This document shows, in pieces, positions 48,120-56,839 of a stretch of 64,000 bases of DNA (position 1 is the first letter of the stretch; each line of letters starts with the position of its first letter). Position numbers and translations under genes: made by a program. Below the pieces are notes generated by a model, which did no database searches, was not told the origin of the DNA, and saw only the letters and a program-made list of their open reading frames with translations. This DNA comes from Pseudomonas fluorescens (GTDB lineage Bacteria > Pseudomonadota > Gammaproteobacteria > Pseudomonadales > Pseudomonadaceae): assembly GCF_019212185.1 (NCBI RefSeq), contig NZ_CP078138.1, positions 2,028,501-2,092,500 of the forward strand, written 5' to 3'.

Positions 48120-48602
48120 ATGTCGATCGAGATCCGCCCGGCTACGCCGAGCGATGCACCACAAATTCTTGCGTTCATCACCGAGCTTGCGGATTACGAG
48201 CGTGCTCGCCATGAAGTCATCGCCAGTGTCGCCGACATCGAGCGCAGTCTGTTCAGTGAAGGCGCGACGGCCCATGGCTTGATTTGCCTGCGCGACGGTC
48301 TGCCGATCGGTTTCGCGGTGTTTTTCTTCAGCTATTCGACGTGGCTGGGCAGCAACTGCCTGTACCTCGAGGACCTGTACATCACGCCGGAACAGCGTGG
48401 CGGCGGTGCCGGCAAACAACTGCTGCGCCATCTGGCAAAAATTGCCTGCGCCAATGATTGCGGGCGTTTCGAGTGGAGCGTGCTGGAGTGGAACACCCCG
48501 GCCATCGACTTCTACAAATCCCTCGGCGCCCAACCCCAGGAAGAGTGGGTGCGCTATCGCATGGATGGCAATGTCTTGCGCGATTTCGCCGAGGGTCGTT
48601 GA
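48120..48602 (+). CDS. GNAT-family N-acetyltransferase
   Basis: A 160-residue acetyltransferase with the acetyl-CoA binding motif in ITPEQRGGGAGKQLLRHLAKIA and the preceding LYLEDLY strand. It resembles the diamine N-acetyltransferase (SSAT-like) group. The end is 8 nt from the convergent alcohol dehydrogenase gene. Substrate unknown; a polyamine or amino-acid amine is possible. Confidence 0.88.
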   Translation: MSIEIRPATPSDAPQILAFITELADYERARHEVIASVADIERSLFSEGATAHGLICLRDGLPIGFAVFFFSYSTWLGSNCLYLEDLYITPEQRGGGAGKQLLRHLAKIACANDCGRFEWSVLEWNTPAIDFYKSLGAQPQEEWVRYRMDGNVLRDFAEGR

Positions 48603-48610
48603 AGGAGCGG

Positions 48611-49663
48611 TCAGACTTTCAGGGTCGCCATGTCGATGACAAAGCGGTATTTCACGTCACCGGCGATCATGCGGGCGTAGGCCTCATTGATCTGACGGAT
48701 ATCGAGCATTTCGATGTCGCAGGTGATCCCGTGCTCGGCACAGAAATCCAGCACTTCCTGGGTTTCGGCGATGCCGCCAATCAGCGAACCGGCCAGCACC
48801 CGGCGGCTCATCACCAGTTTGCCGGCATGCATTGGCGGGTCCACCGGTTCGATCAGGCCAACGAGGATGTGCACGCCGTCAAACCGCAGGGTATCGAGGT
48901 AGGGGTTGAGGTCGTGCTGCACCGGAATGGTGTCGAGCAGGTAATCGAACTGGCCGGCGGCGGCTGTCATCTGGGCGGCATCGGTGGATACGATCACATG
49001 GTCCGCGCCCTGGCGTCGGCCTTCTTCAGCCTTGCTCGCAGAGCGAGTGAACACGGTCACTTCAGCGCCCATGGCCTTGGCGAACTTGATGCCCATATGG
49101 CCGAGACCACCCATGCCGAGAATCCCGACCTTGTCGCCGGCCTTGACGCCGTAGTGCTTGAGTGGCGAGTAGGTGGTGATGCCGGCGCAGAGAATCGGCG
49201 CGGCGCTGGCCGGGTCGAGGCGCTCGGGAATGCGCACGACGAAGTGCTCGCTGACCACGATGCTGTCGGAGTAGCCGCCCATGGTGTTGCTGCCGTCAAC
49301 CCGGTCCGGGGTGGCGTAGGTCATGGTCGGGCCTTCGAGGCAGTATTGCTCGAGGTTCTGCTGGCAAGCGGCGCAGGTGCGGCAGGAGTCGACCATGCAA
49401 CCAACGCCGACCAGATCGCCTACTTTATGTTGAGTGACGTTCGCGCCGATGGCGGTGACTTTTCCGACGATCTCGTGGCCGGGCATCAGCGGATAAACCG
49501 CGATGCCCCATTCGTTACGTGCCTGGTGGATGTCGGAGTGGCAGACGCCGCAGTACAGGATCTCGATCGCCACGTCGTCAGCGCGTGGGCTGCGGCGTTC
49601 GAATTTCATCGGGGCGAGGGGAGTGGTGGCCGATTGAGCGGCATATCCGATAGCGGTGTACAT
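48611..49663 (-). CDS. zinc-dependent NAD(P) alcohol dehydrogenase, YahK/CAD type
   Basis: A 350-residue medium-chain dehydrogenase. The catalytic zinc site is in CGVCHSDIHQARNEWG and GHEIVGKV, the structural zinc site in CRTCAACQQNLEQYC, and the nucleotide loop is GMGGLGHMGIKFAKAMG. It reduces aldehydes to alcohols with NADPH in related enzymes. The ATG at 49663 gives the family start MYTAIGYAAQS; the open frame runs 75 codons further without support. It is divergent from the YqhC-like regulator gene, which suggests a role in aldehyde detoxification. Confidence 0.92.
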   Translation of the reverse strand: MYTAIGYAAQSATTPLAPMKFERRSPRADDVAIEILYCGVCHSDIHQARNEWGIAVYPLMPGHEIVGKVTAIGANVTQHKVGDLVGVGCMVDSCRTCAACQQNLEQYCLEGPTMTYATPDRVDGSNTMGGYSDSIVVSEHFVVRIPERLDPASAAPILCAGITTYSPLKHYGVKAGDKVGILGMGGLGHMGIKFAKAMGAEVTVFTRSASKAEEGRRQGADHVIVSTDAAQMTAAAGQFDYLLDTIPVQHDLNPYLDTLRFDGVHILVGLIEPVDPPMHAGKLVMSRRVLAGSLIGGIAETQEVLDFCAEHGITCDIEMLDIRQINEAYARMIAGDVKYRFVIDMATLKV

Positions 49664-49853
49664 GAAGAACCTCGCAGAAGCAGTGACAGGTGAGGTGGCG
49701 CATTCTGGGCGCCGACTGCAGCTGCGGCCATGACGATTCCTCCGGGTCTCATGCCTAATCCTCCGGCATGCAAGTCTTGGCAATCGCATTGGCAAAAGGA
49801 TCTGCGATGATGCTTGCATGCCTTTTTCCGTGACTTTTTTGAAGACCCATCCA

Positions 49854-50744
49854 ATGCAGTTGACCCGCCACCTTGATGCCAATGCCACGCTGGTTTCGTT
49901 GATCGAGCCGCTGGCGCTCCGCGACGGTTACAGCCAGACCGGGTTGTCCGGCGTGCAAGTCTTGCGCGCCAGTTGCGACGTGGCGCGTGGCCCGCACATT
50001 TATGAGCCGAGCCTGATGATCATCGCCCAGGGCAGCAAACTGGCGTTCCTGGGCCCACGCACCATGGAGTATGGCGCCGGGCACTACCTGATTCAGGCGC
50101 TGCCGGTGCCGTTCGAGTGCGAAACCTTTGCCTTGCCGGATGCCCCGTTGCTGGGGGTGTCGGTGGCAATCGACCGCGTGCTGCTCGGTGAGCTGGTGCT
50201 GGCGATGGGGCTGGCCCCGGGGCGGCACATTCCAGCGCAAACGCCGGAGTCGATGACTTCGGTGGTGCTCGACGATGACATGCGCGGCTGCGTCGAACGC
50301 TTGCTGCGCAGTCTGCACGATCCGCTGGAAGGCCAGATTCTCGGACCAGCGCGCGTGCGCGAGTTGTTGTTCACCGCGTTGCGCGGACCGCAGGCCGATG
50401 TCTTGCGCGCACTGGTGGAGCAGCAGGGACAGTTCGCCCGGGTCGCGGCGTCGATCAGCCATCTGCATGCGCATTACACCGAGCCGCTGAATGTCGAAAC
50501 CCTGGCCGGTTGCGCGAATATGAGTGTTTCGACCTTTCACGAGCACTTCAAGCGCAGCACCCTGTTGTCGCCGGTGCAATACTTGAAGCGCTTGCGCCTG
50601 CTCAAGGCGCAGACGTTGTTGGTGGCGGAAGGGCTGGGTGTGGCCCAGGTAGCGCATCGGGTCGGCTATCAAAGCACCTCGCAGTTCAGTCGCGAGTACA
50701 AGCGTTACTTTGAACGCAGCCCTGGGGAAGAGCGGGTGGCGTGA
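49854..50744 (+). CDS. AraC-family regulator, YqhC-like
   Basis: A 296-residue regulator with an N-terminal AraC_N domain (YEPSLMIIAQGSKLAFLG ... HYLIQALPVPFECET) and a C-terminal double helix-turn-helix (LAGCANMSVSTFHEHFK and GVAQVAHRVGYQSTSQFSRE). It follows the layout of E. coli YqhC, which activates the divergent aldehyde reductase gene yqhD when aldehydes are present. The ATG at 49854 is chosen; another 12 codons upstream (49818) is possible, and neither has a strong RBS. The 190-bp space to the dehydrogenase gene should hold its binding sites. Confidence 0.85.
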   Translation: MQLTRHLDANATLVSLIEPLALRDGYSQTGLSGVQVLRASCDVARGPHIYEPSLMIIAQGSKLAFLGPRTMEYGAGHYLIQALPVPFECETFALPDAPLLGVSVAIDRVLLGELVLAMGLAPGRHIPAQTPESMTSVVLDDDMRGCVERLLRSLHDPLEGQILGPARVRELLFTALRGPQADVLRALVEQQGQFARVAASISHLHAHYTEPLNVETLAGCANMSVSTFHEHFKRSTLLSPVQYLKRLRLLKAQTLLVAEGLGVAQVAHRVGYQSTSQFSREYKRYFERSPGEERVA

Positions 50745-50754
50745 ATCGCGGGCA

Positions 50755-50781
50755 ACAAAAAGGCCCCCATTCGGGAGCCTC
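50755..50781. terminator. terminator between the AraC gene and ETF-QO
   Basis: AAAAA followed by AGGCCCCCATTCGGGAGCCT, a hairpin with one internal mismatch. The A-run gives a U-run on the minus strand, so it chiefly ends the ETF-QO message. Confidence 0.7.
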
Positions 50782-50801
50782 CTGTTGTACCGGTGGGTGA
50801 C

Positions 50802-52466
50802 CTACATGTTCGGGTAGGTCGGGCCGCCAGCCCCTTCCGGGGTAACCCAGGTGATGTTCTGCGCCGGGTCCTTGATGTCGCAGGTCTTGCAGTGCACGCA
50901 GTTCTGCGAGTTGATCTGGAAGCGCTTCTCGCCGTCTTCCTGAGTCACCACTTCGTACACGCCAGCCGGGCAGTAACGCTGGGCGGGCTCATCGTACAGC
51001 GGCAGGTTCTTGCTGATCGGAATGCTCGCGTCGGCCAGCTTCAAGTGGCAAGGCTGCTCTTCTTCGTGGTTGGTACCGGAGATGAACACCGAGCTGAGCT
51101 TGTCGAAGCTGAGTTTGCCGTCCGGTTTCGGGTAGTCGATCTTCTTGCAGTCTGCCGCCAGCTTCAGGCATGCATAGTCCGGCTTGGTGTCATGCAGGGT
51201 GAACGGCAGTTTGCCGCCGAAGATGTTCTGGTCGAGCCAGTTGAAACCACCGCCAACAATCGCGCCGAACTTGTGGATCGCTGGGCCGAAGTTGCGGCTG
51301 GCGAACAGTTCTTCGTAGAGCCAGCTGGACTTGAACGAATCGACGTAGCTGGTCAGTTCGTCCGCGCCTTCGGAGCCGGCGAACAGCGCATCGGCCACAG
51401 AGTCGGCAGCGAGCATGCCGGACTTCATGGCGGTGTGGCTGCCCTTGATCTTGGCGAAGTTCAGGGTGCCGAGGTCGCAACCGATCAGCGCGCCGCCCTT
51501 GAACACCATCTTCGGCAGCGAGTTCAGGCCACCTTTGCAGATCGCCCGCGCGCCGTAGCTGATGCGCTTGCCGCCTTCGAGGTACTGCTTGAGGACCGGG
51601 TGATGTTTGAGGCGCTGAAACTCGTCGAACGGCGACAGGTAAGTGTTGCTGTAGGACAGGTCAACGATCAGGCCGACCACCACCTGGTTGTTTTCCAGGT
51701 GATAAAGGAACGAACCGCCAGTGTTTTCAGTGCCCATAATGTCCAGCGGCCAGCCGGCGGTGTGGACCACCAGGCCTGGCTGATGCTTGGCCGGGTCGAT
51801 TTCCCAGATTTCCTTGAGGCCGATGCCGTAGTGCTGGGCGTCGGCGTCGCTGTCCAGGTTGTAGCGCTTGATCAGTTGCTTGCCGATATGGCCACGGCAG
51901 CCTTCGGCGAACAGGGTGTACTTGCCACGCAATTCCATGCCTGGGGTGTACAGGCCGTCTTTCGGATGGCCTTCGCGATCGACACCGAGGTCGCCGGTGA
52001 TGATCCCGCGCACCACGCCATTTTCGTCAATCAGCGCTTCCTGGGCGGCGAAGCCTGGGTAGATTTCCACGCCAAGATTTTCGGCCTGCTGGGCCAGCCA
52101 GCGGCACAGGTTGCCCAGGGAAATGATGTAGTTGCCTTCGTTATGCATGGTCTTGGGCACAAAGAAGTCAGGGATTTTTTGCGCGCTTTCGGCATTTTTC
52201 AGCACGAAAATGTCGTCGCGGGTGACCGGCGTGTTCAGTGGGGCGCCGAGCTCTTTCCAGTCGGGGAACAATTCGTTCAGCGCCCGAGGTTCGAACACCG
52301 CACCGGACAGAATATGTGCGCCGACTTCGGAGCCTTTTTCGACCACGCAGACGCTAATTTCCTTACCGGCTTCGGTGGCCTTCTGCTTCAATCGGCAGGC
52401 GGCGGAAAGACCAGCGGGGCCGGCACCGACGATGACCACGTCGAATTCCATGTATTCGCGTTCCAC
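50802..52466 (-). CDS. electron transfer flavoprotein-ubiquinone oxidoreductase (ETF-QO)
   Basis: A 554-residue membrane-associated flavoprotein that passes electrons from ETF to ubiquinone. The FAD loop is VVIVGAGPAGLSAACRL, and the C-terminal ferredoxin-like domain holds the 4Fe-4S cysteines (CPAGVYEV and NCVHCKTCDIKDP). It completes beta-oxidation electron flow from FadE and EtfAB. The GTG at 52466 has AGGAG 7 nt upstream and gives MEREYMEFDVV as in relatives; an ATG five codons in is the alternative. It is divergent from etfBA, with a consensus promoter and a PsrA-type site before it. Confidence 0.95.
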   Translation of the reverse strand: MEREYMEFDVVIVGAGPAGLSAACRLKQKATEAGKEISVCVVEKGSEVGAHILSGAVFEPRALNELFPDWKELGAPLNTPVTRDDIFVLKNAESAQKIPDFFVPKTMHNEGNYIISLGNLCRWLAQQAENLGVEIYPGFAAQEALIDENGVVRGIITGDLGVDREGHPKDGLYTPGMELRGKYTLFAEGCRGHIGKQLIKRYNLDSDADAQHYGIGLKEIWEIDPAKHQPGLVVHTAGWPLDIMGTENTGGSFLYHLENNQVVVGLIVDLSYSNTYLSPFDEFQRLKHHPVLKQYLEGGKRISYGARAICKGGLNSLPKMVFKGGALIGCDLGTLNFAKIKGSHTAMKSGMLAADSVADALFAGSEGADELTSYVDSFKSSWLYEELFASRNFGPAIHKFGAIVGGGFNWLDQNIFGGKLPFTLHDTKPDYACLKLAADCKKIDYPKPDGKLSFDKLSSVFISGTNHEEEQPCHLKLADASIPISKNLPLYDEPAQRYCPAGVYEVVTQEDGEKRFQINSQNCVHCKTCDIKDPAQNITWVTPEGAGGPTYPNM

Positions 52467-52592
52467 AGGTTATCTCCTACTCAAGGCTCAACAGTTTTTT
52501 TTCTAATTGGAGGTTTGGTGTCGCATCAACGGATTGCTCCGTGACGCCGGCCAGTGGACAATCGATGGCTCACCCTTCTCTCTGGGTGGCGC

Positions 52593-52621
52593 ATTATATC
52601 TACACCACTCTCAGCGTCCAA
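52593..52621 (-). promoter_or_regulatory. sigma-70 promoter of ETF-QO
   Basis: On the minus strand TTGGAC (52621-52616) and the exact consensus TATAAT (52598-52593) are 17 bp apart. The transcript would start near 52586, giving a leader of about 120 nt. The PsrA-type site lies 2 bp upstream of the -35 box. Confidence 0.8.
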
Positions 52622-52623
52622 TA

Positions 52624-52637
52624 CAAACGTTTGTTTG
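52624..52637. promoter_or_regulatory. PsrA-type operator
   Basis: CAAACGTTTGTTTG contains CAAAC-N4-GTTTG, which matches the known PsrA site C/GAAAC-N2-4-GTTTG/C. PsrA is the fatty-acid-responsive TetR-family regulator of Pseudomonas that controls beta-oxidation genes. The site sits between the divergent ETF-QO and etfBA genes. Confidence 0.7.
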
Positions 52638-52771
52638 AATTTGCTGGAAGCCTGATAAATCAAAGACGCGCGGCTGATAACTGACCGTTTTGCCGTATTG
52701 ACCGGAATGGGTGTTCCGGTCAAGATACGGGCGGTTTTGCGCTCGCCGTAGGCTGGCTGTTGGTTTCAAGA

Positions 52772-52936
52772 GCACCTCTAAAGACAGGGCGAAGGCAATA
52801 CAAGGTGACGTGCAGAAAGAGTTCGCTGCGCAGTTTACACGCCATGCAAGGCAATGACTCGTCAGTCACCCCTGACGAACGGTCATTGAGCCCGTGAGCG
52901 GAGTCACCCATTCACTGCCGGCGTTTTTAGAGGTGC
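52772..52936. repeat. spaced inverted repeats upstream of etfB
   Basis: GCACCTCTAAA (52772-52782) and TTTAGAGGTGC (52926-52936) are exact inverse complements 143 bp apart. Between them lies a second imperfect hairpin, AATGACTCGTCAG to CTGACG...GTCATT (52853-52887). This fills most of the etfB upstream region and could fold as a leader structure. No gene is seen in 52467-53009. Confidence 0.5.
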
Positions 52937-53009
52937 CCTTGCGCCGTTGAGCTCAACCACCAGGTTCGCCTAGGCGACTTTCTTTTCACCGGAGAGTAAC
53001 GAGGAATCC

Positions 53010-53759
53010 ATGAAGGTTCTTGTAGCTGTCAAACGAGTGGTCGACTATAACGTCAAGGTTCGCGTCAAAGCGGACAACTCCGGCGTCGATCTCGCTAACG
53101 TCAAGATGTCGATGAACCCTTTCTGCGAAATCGCAGTGGAAGAAGCCGTACGCCTGAAAGAGAAGGGTGTTGCGACTGAAATCGTCGTCGTCTCCATCGG
53201 CCCGTCCACCGCTCAAGAGCAACTGCGTACCGCGCTGGCTCTGGGTGCCGACCGCGCCATCCTCGTCGAATCCGCCGAAGATCTGACTTCCCTGGCCGTT
53301 GCCAAGCTGTTGAAAGCTGTTGTCGACAAGGAACAGCCACAGCTGGTGATCCTGGGCAAGCAAGCCATCGACAGTGACAACAACCAGACTGGCCAGATGC
53401 TGGCTGCACTGAGCGGCTACGGTCAGGGCACTTTCGCTTCGAAAGTCGAAGTCAATGGCGACAGCGTTGCCGTGACTCGCGAAATCGACGGCGGCGCGCA
53501 GACGGTTTCCCTGAAACTGCCAGCGATCGTCACCACCGACCTGCGTTTGAACGAGCCGCGTTATGCGTCCCTGCCAAACATCATGAAAGCCAAGAAGAAG
53601 CCGCTTGAAACGCTGACTCCTGATGCTTTGGGCGTTTCCACCGCCTCCACCAACAAAACCCTGAAAGTCGAAGCGCCTGCTGCACGCAGCGCGGGTATCA
53701 AGGTCAAGTCGGTGGCTGAACTGGTCGAGAAACTGAAAAACGAAGCGAAGGTAATCTAA
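53010..53759 (+). CDS. etfB: electron transfer flavoprotein beta subunit
   Basis: A 249-residue EtfB that binds AMP and, with EtfA, carries electrons from acyl-CoA dehydrogenases. The N-terminus [20 protein letters not shown] and the stretch [18 protein letters not shown] are family hallmarks; the recognition loop for dehydrogenases lies near KPLETLT. The ATG has a GAGGAAT ribosome-binding site. etfA follows after 2 nt. Confidence 0.96.
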   Translation: MKVLVAVKRVVDYNVKVRVKADNSGVDLANVKMSMNPFCEIAVEEAVRLKEKGVATEIVVVSIGPSTAQEQLRTALALGADRAILVESAEDLTSLAVAKLLKAVVDKEQPQLVILGKQAIDSDNNQTGQMLAALSGYGQGTFASKVEVNGDSVAVTREIDGGAQTVSLKLPAIVTTDLRLNEPRYASLPNIMKAKKKPLETLTPDALGVSTASTNKTLKVEAPAARSAGIKVKSVAELVEKLKNEAKVI

Positions 53760-53761
53760 TC

Positions 53762-54691
53762 ATGACTATCTTGGTAATCGCTGAACACGACAACAAAGCA
53801 GTGGCCCCGGCTACGCTGAACACCGTGGCCGCTGCCGCCAAAATCGGTGGTGACGTGCATGTACTGGTTTCGGGTCAGGGCGTTGGTGCCGTGGCTGAGG
53901 CCGCTGCAAAAATCGCTGGCGTGAGCAAAGTACTGGTGGCCGACAACGCTGCCTACGCTCACCAACTGCCGGAAAACGTTGCGCCGCTGGTAGCCGAGCT
54001 GGGCAAGGGCTACAGCCACATCCTGGCTGCCGCTACTTCCAACGGCAAAAACATCCTGCCACGCGTTGCCGCGCAGCTGGACGTTGACCAGATCTCCGAG
54101 ATCATCGCCGTGGTCAGCGCTGACACCTTCCAGCGTCCGATCTACGCCGGTAACGCCATCGCGACCGTACAGTCCAACGCTGCAGTGAAAGTGATCACCG
54201 TGCGTGCCACCGGTTTCGACCCGGTTGCCGCTGAAGGTGGTTCGGCTGCCGTTGAATCGGTGGCTGCTGCTCACGACGCCGGTACTTCCAGCTTCGTTGG
54301 TGAAGAACTGGCCAAGTCCGATCGTCCGGACCTGACCGCTGCCAAGATCGTCGTTTCCGGCGGCCGCGGCATGCAGAACGGCGATAACTTCAAACACCTG
54401 TACGCCCTGGCCGACAAGCTGGGCGCTGCTGTTGGCGCTTCCCGCGCGGCAGTGGACGCAGGCTTCGTACCCAACGACATGCAGGTCGGTCAGACCGGCA
54501 AGATCGTTGCTCCACAGCTGTACATCGCCGTCGGTATCTCCGGCGCGATCCAGCACTTGGCCGGCATGAAAGACTCCAAGGTGATCGTTGCGATCAACAA
54601 GGACGAAGAAGCGCCGATCTTCCAGGTGGCCGATTACGGCTTGGTGGCGGACCTGTTCGAAGCCATCCCTGAGCTGGAGAAGCTGGTCTAA
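53762..54691 (+). CDS. etfA: electron transfer flavoprotein alpha subunit
   Basis: A 309-residue EtfA that holds the FAD. The FAD-binding part is visible as [25 protein letters not shown] and [19 protein letters not shown]. It forms the soluble carrier with EtfB and delivers electrons to ETF-QO, encoded divergently. Codon use is that of a highly expressed gene. A strong terminator follows. Confidence 0.96.
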   Translation: MTILVIAEHDNKAVAPATLNTVAAAAKIGGDVHVLVSGQGVGAVAEAAAKIAGVSKVLVADNAAYAHQLPENVAPLVAELGKGYSHILAAATSNGKNILPRVAAQLDVDQISEIIAVVSADTFQRPIYAGNAIATVQSNAAVKVITVRATGFDPVAAEGGSAAVESVAAAHDAGTSSFVGEELAKSDRPDLTAAKIVVSGGRGMQNGDNFKHLYALADKLGAAVGASRAAVDAGFVPNDMQVGQTGKIVAPQLYIAVGISGAIQHLAGMKDSKVIVAINKDEEAPIFQVADYGLVADLFEAIPELEKLV

Positions 54692-54715
54692 TCCAGCGGC
54701 TTCACTTATAAAGAG

Positions 54716-54740
54716 CCCGGCCATTTGGCCGGGTTTTTTT
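54716..54740 (+). terminator. terminator after etfA
   Basis: CCCGGCCA-TT-TGGCCGGG followed by seven T; an 8-bp GC-rich stem. Confidence 0.92.
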
Positions 54741-54772
54741 ATTTCGACGATTTTACCGGGGAGAGATACGCC

Positions 54773-55597
54773 ATGGATTTGCGTCGCTGGAGTGGCCGGT
54801 CGCTGTGCCTGGGCCTGGCACTGTTGCCGGTTGTGGCGAGCGCCGCCGGCAAGTGCGAGCGGCTGGTGGTCACCGGTAGCCCCGATGCGCCGCCGTACCT
54901 GTGGCAAGACCCGCAGGACCCGACGCACCTGATCGGTGCCAATGCCGATCTGCTGCAGCAAGTAGCCCAGGAGTTGGGGCTCAAGGTCGAATTGCGTTAT
55001 GCCGGCAAGCGCTCCGAAGCGTTGGAGGAAGTGCGCAGCGGGCGCATGGACATGCTCGCTGACGCCTCGCTGACCACCCGCCAACTGGAGGCGTTGGACT
55101 ACATTCACCCGGCGTTGACCAGCAACGACTATCTGGTCTGGACCCGCAATGGTTCGACCCTGGATTACGCGACGGCGCAGGACTTGATCGGGCATGTCGG
55201 TGCGCTGTCGCAGCAAGCGCGACTGACCCAGGATTTCGAGGCGTTCGCCCAGTCTCAACTGACCCTGGTGAGTACGCCAAACCTGACTCAGGCATTCCAG
55301 AAGCTGGTGCTGGGTGAGGTCGAGTTTGTCCTCGCCGGTCGTTACGCGGGCATGGCCATGACTCAGACCCTGGGCATTGCCAAGGACGTTGAAGCCTACT
55401 CGCCTGCAGTAGATAAACCTGGGCTGTACCTGGCCATTTCCCACAACTCGGCGTGCAACGATCCATGGTTGCGCGGACAGTTGGCCAAAAAGATGACAGA
55501 ATTGCCCGCGTCCGGTCTGACGGAGGCCGTGCTGCAGCGCAATCTGGAGCGCTGGAAAGCACATTTGAAACAGCCCGTCAGCGCCTTAAAACAGTAG
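54773..55597 (+). CDS. family-3 periplasmic solute-binding protein without transporter genes
   Basis: A 274-residue secreted binding protein with a Sec signal peptide (residues 1-25, ending VVASAAG) and the family-3 fold (GANADLLQQVAQELGLKVELR, GRMDMLADASLTTRQLEALDYI). No permease or ATPase gene is adjacent; instead two lipoprotein genes follow. It may be an orphan receptor that serves another transporter or a signalling protein. A GGGGAG site precedes the ATG at 54773. Ligand unknown, amino-acid-like by family. Confidence 0.87.
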   Translation: MDLRRWSGRSLCLGLALLPVVASAAGKCERLVVTGSPDAPPYLWQDPQDPTHLIGANADLLQQVAQELGLKVELRYAGKRSEALEEVRSGRMDMLADASLTTRQLEALDYIHPALTSNDYLVWTRNGSTLDYATAQDLIGHVGALSQQARLTQDFEAFAQSQLTLVSTPNLTQAFQKLVLGEVEFVLAGRYAGMAMTQTLGIAKDVEAYSPAVDKPGLYLAISHNSACNDPWLRGQLAKKMTELPASGLTEAVLQRNLERWKAHLKQPVSALKQ

Positions 55598-55606
55598 GGA
55601 TTTTTA

Positions 55607-55963
55607 GTGACTATTCGACCTCTTTTCGCTGCCTTGGCCGTTGTGGCTCTGGCAGGTTGTGCCGCCGATCCGGCGCCGAATGAGCAAATGCGCCTGACCG
55701 CCCAGACCCTGGAGCAGGCCACCGCCGTGGGTGCCACGGCCGATGAAGTGCCCGAGCTGAAACTGGCCGAGGGCAAATACACCCAGGCCCAGGCCGACAT
55801 GGCCGACCAATCGTTCAAGGATGCCCGCATGCAGGCCGAACAGGCCGAGCTGGATGCGCGGCTGGCCGAAGCCAAGGTTTTGACCCTCAAGAGCGAGGAA
55901 CAGCTGAACGTGCTCAACACCCGTATTGCCCGCCTGCGCAAGCAACTGGGGGACGCTCAATGA
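55607..55963 (+). CDS. DUF4398 lipoprotein
   Basis: A 118-residue lipoprotein with lipobox VALAGC (Cys18) and Ala-Ala at +2/+3, so outer-membrane sorting is expected. The mature part is almost wholly helical and Ala/Glu/Gln-rich (QAQADMADQSFKDARMQAEQ), the DUF4398 pattern, suggesting a coiled coil. The start is GTG, 9 nt after the binding-protein stop. It overlaps the OmpA-like gene by 4 nt, so the two lipoproteins are made together. Confidence 0.85.
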   Translation: MTIRPLFAALAVVALAGCAADPAPNEQMRLTAQTLEQATAVGATADEVPELKLAEGKYTQAQADMADQSFKDARMQAEQAELDARLAEAKVLTLKSEEQLNVLNTRIARLRKQLGDAQ

Positions 55964-56763
55964 ATGCGAAAATGGGTGTGCTCGGCAGCCTGTTGCTGAT
56001 CGGTCTTTACGGCTGCGCGGGGCAGCACAGCGATGCTTCCCTGCAACAGGCCAACGCTGACTTCCAGAAGGTCAAGGAGGATTCGAATGTCCTGCGCATT
56101 GCGCCCAAGGACGTGATCCGTGCCGGCGAATCGCTGGCCCGCGCCGATCGTCTATCGAGCTACTGGGGCAGCGGTGCGGACGTGCAGCACTATGCCTACC
56201 TCAGCCAGCGCTACAGCGAAATCGCCCGTCAGCACACCGAGAAAGCGCTCAACGAGGAACGTGCCGCCAAGCTCGAATTGGAGCGCCAGCGCCTGCAACT
56301 GGCGTTGCGCGAGGCCAAGCTGCTGAGCGTGCAACAGCAGGGTAAATGGCTCGAAGAGCAGATCATCAGCCTGGCCACGACCCAGACTGATCGCGGTCTG
56401 GTGATGACCCTCGGTGATGTGCTGTTCGACACCGGTGAGGCTGAACTGAAAAGCTCGGCCAATCGCACTGTGCTGAAGATCGTCCAGTTCCTCCAGCTCA
56501 ATCCCAAGCGTGTGGTGCGCATCGAGGGCTACACGGACAGCACCGGTGGCAAGCAGGAAAACCGCAAACTGTCCCGGGATCGGGCCCAGGCGGTAGCGGA
56601 CATGCTGATGGACCTGGGCATTGACGACAAACGCATTCAAGTCGAAGGCTATGGTGATGAATACCCGGTCGAAGCCAATGCTTCGGAGCGGGGGCGGGCG
56701 CAGAATCGTCGCGTCGAAATCGTTTTCTCCGACGAAAAAGGCCAGCTCGGCGCTGCCCGCTAA
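55960..56763 (+). CDS. OmpA-family lipoprotein with N-terminal DUF4398-like helices
   Basis: A 267-residue lipoprotein (lipobox GLYGC, Cys19). The first half is a helical, DUF4398-like region similar in nature to the preceding protein; the second half is an OmpA/MotB peptidoglycan-binding domain (DVLFDTGEAELKSSANRTVL, then IEGYTDSTGG and RAQNRRVEIV). It should sit in the outer membrane and bind the cell wall. The 4-nt overlap with the DUF4398 gene suggests that the two proteins form a complex. Confidence 0.9.
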   Translation: MNAKMGVLGSLLLIGLYGCAGQHSDASLQQANADFQKVKEDSNVLRIAPKDVIRAGESLARADRLSSYWGSGADVQHYAYLSQRYSEIARQHTEKALNEERAAKLELERQRLQLALREAKLLSVQQQGKWLEEQIISLATTQTDRGLVMTLGDVLFDTGEAELKSSANRTVLKIVQFLQLNPKRVVRIEGYTDSTGGKQENRKLSRDRAQAVADMLMDLGIDDKRIQVEGYGDEYPVEANASERGRAQNRRVEIVFSDEKGQLGAAR

Positions 56764-56783
56764 GGTCAGCGTTACTGGAAAAT

Positions 56784-56814
56784 CCGGCTCTCCTTGAGAC
56801 GCCGGGTTTTTTTT
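56784..56814 (+). terminator. terminator after the OmpA-like gene
   Basis: CCGGC and GCCGG enclose a 12-nt loop and are followed by a run of eight T. Confidence 0.75.
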
Positions 56815-56839
56815 CGCCTGCCAATCGGTGCACAAAACC

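Noticed and set aside
50793..52544. A 583-codon plus-strand open frame opposite ETF-QO.
   Set aside because: It is fully antisense to a clear, full-length ETF-QO gene and shows no recognisable domain.
53756..55564. A 602-codon minus-strand open frame opposite etfA and the binding-protein gene.
   Set aside because: It crosses two unrelated real genes and a strong terminator, which a real gene would not do here.
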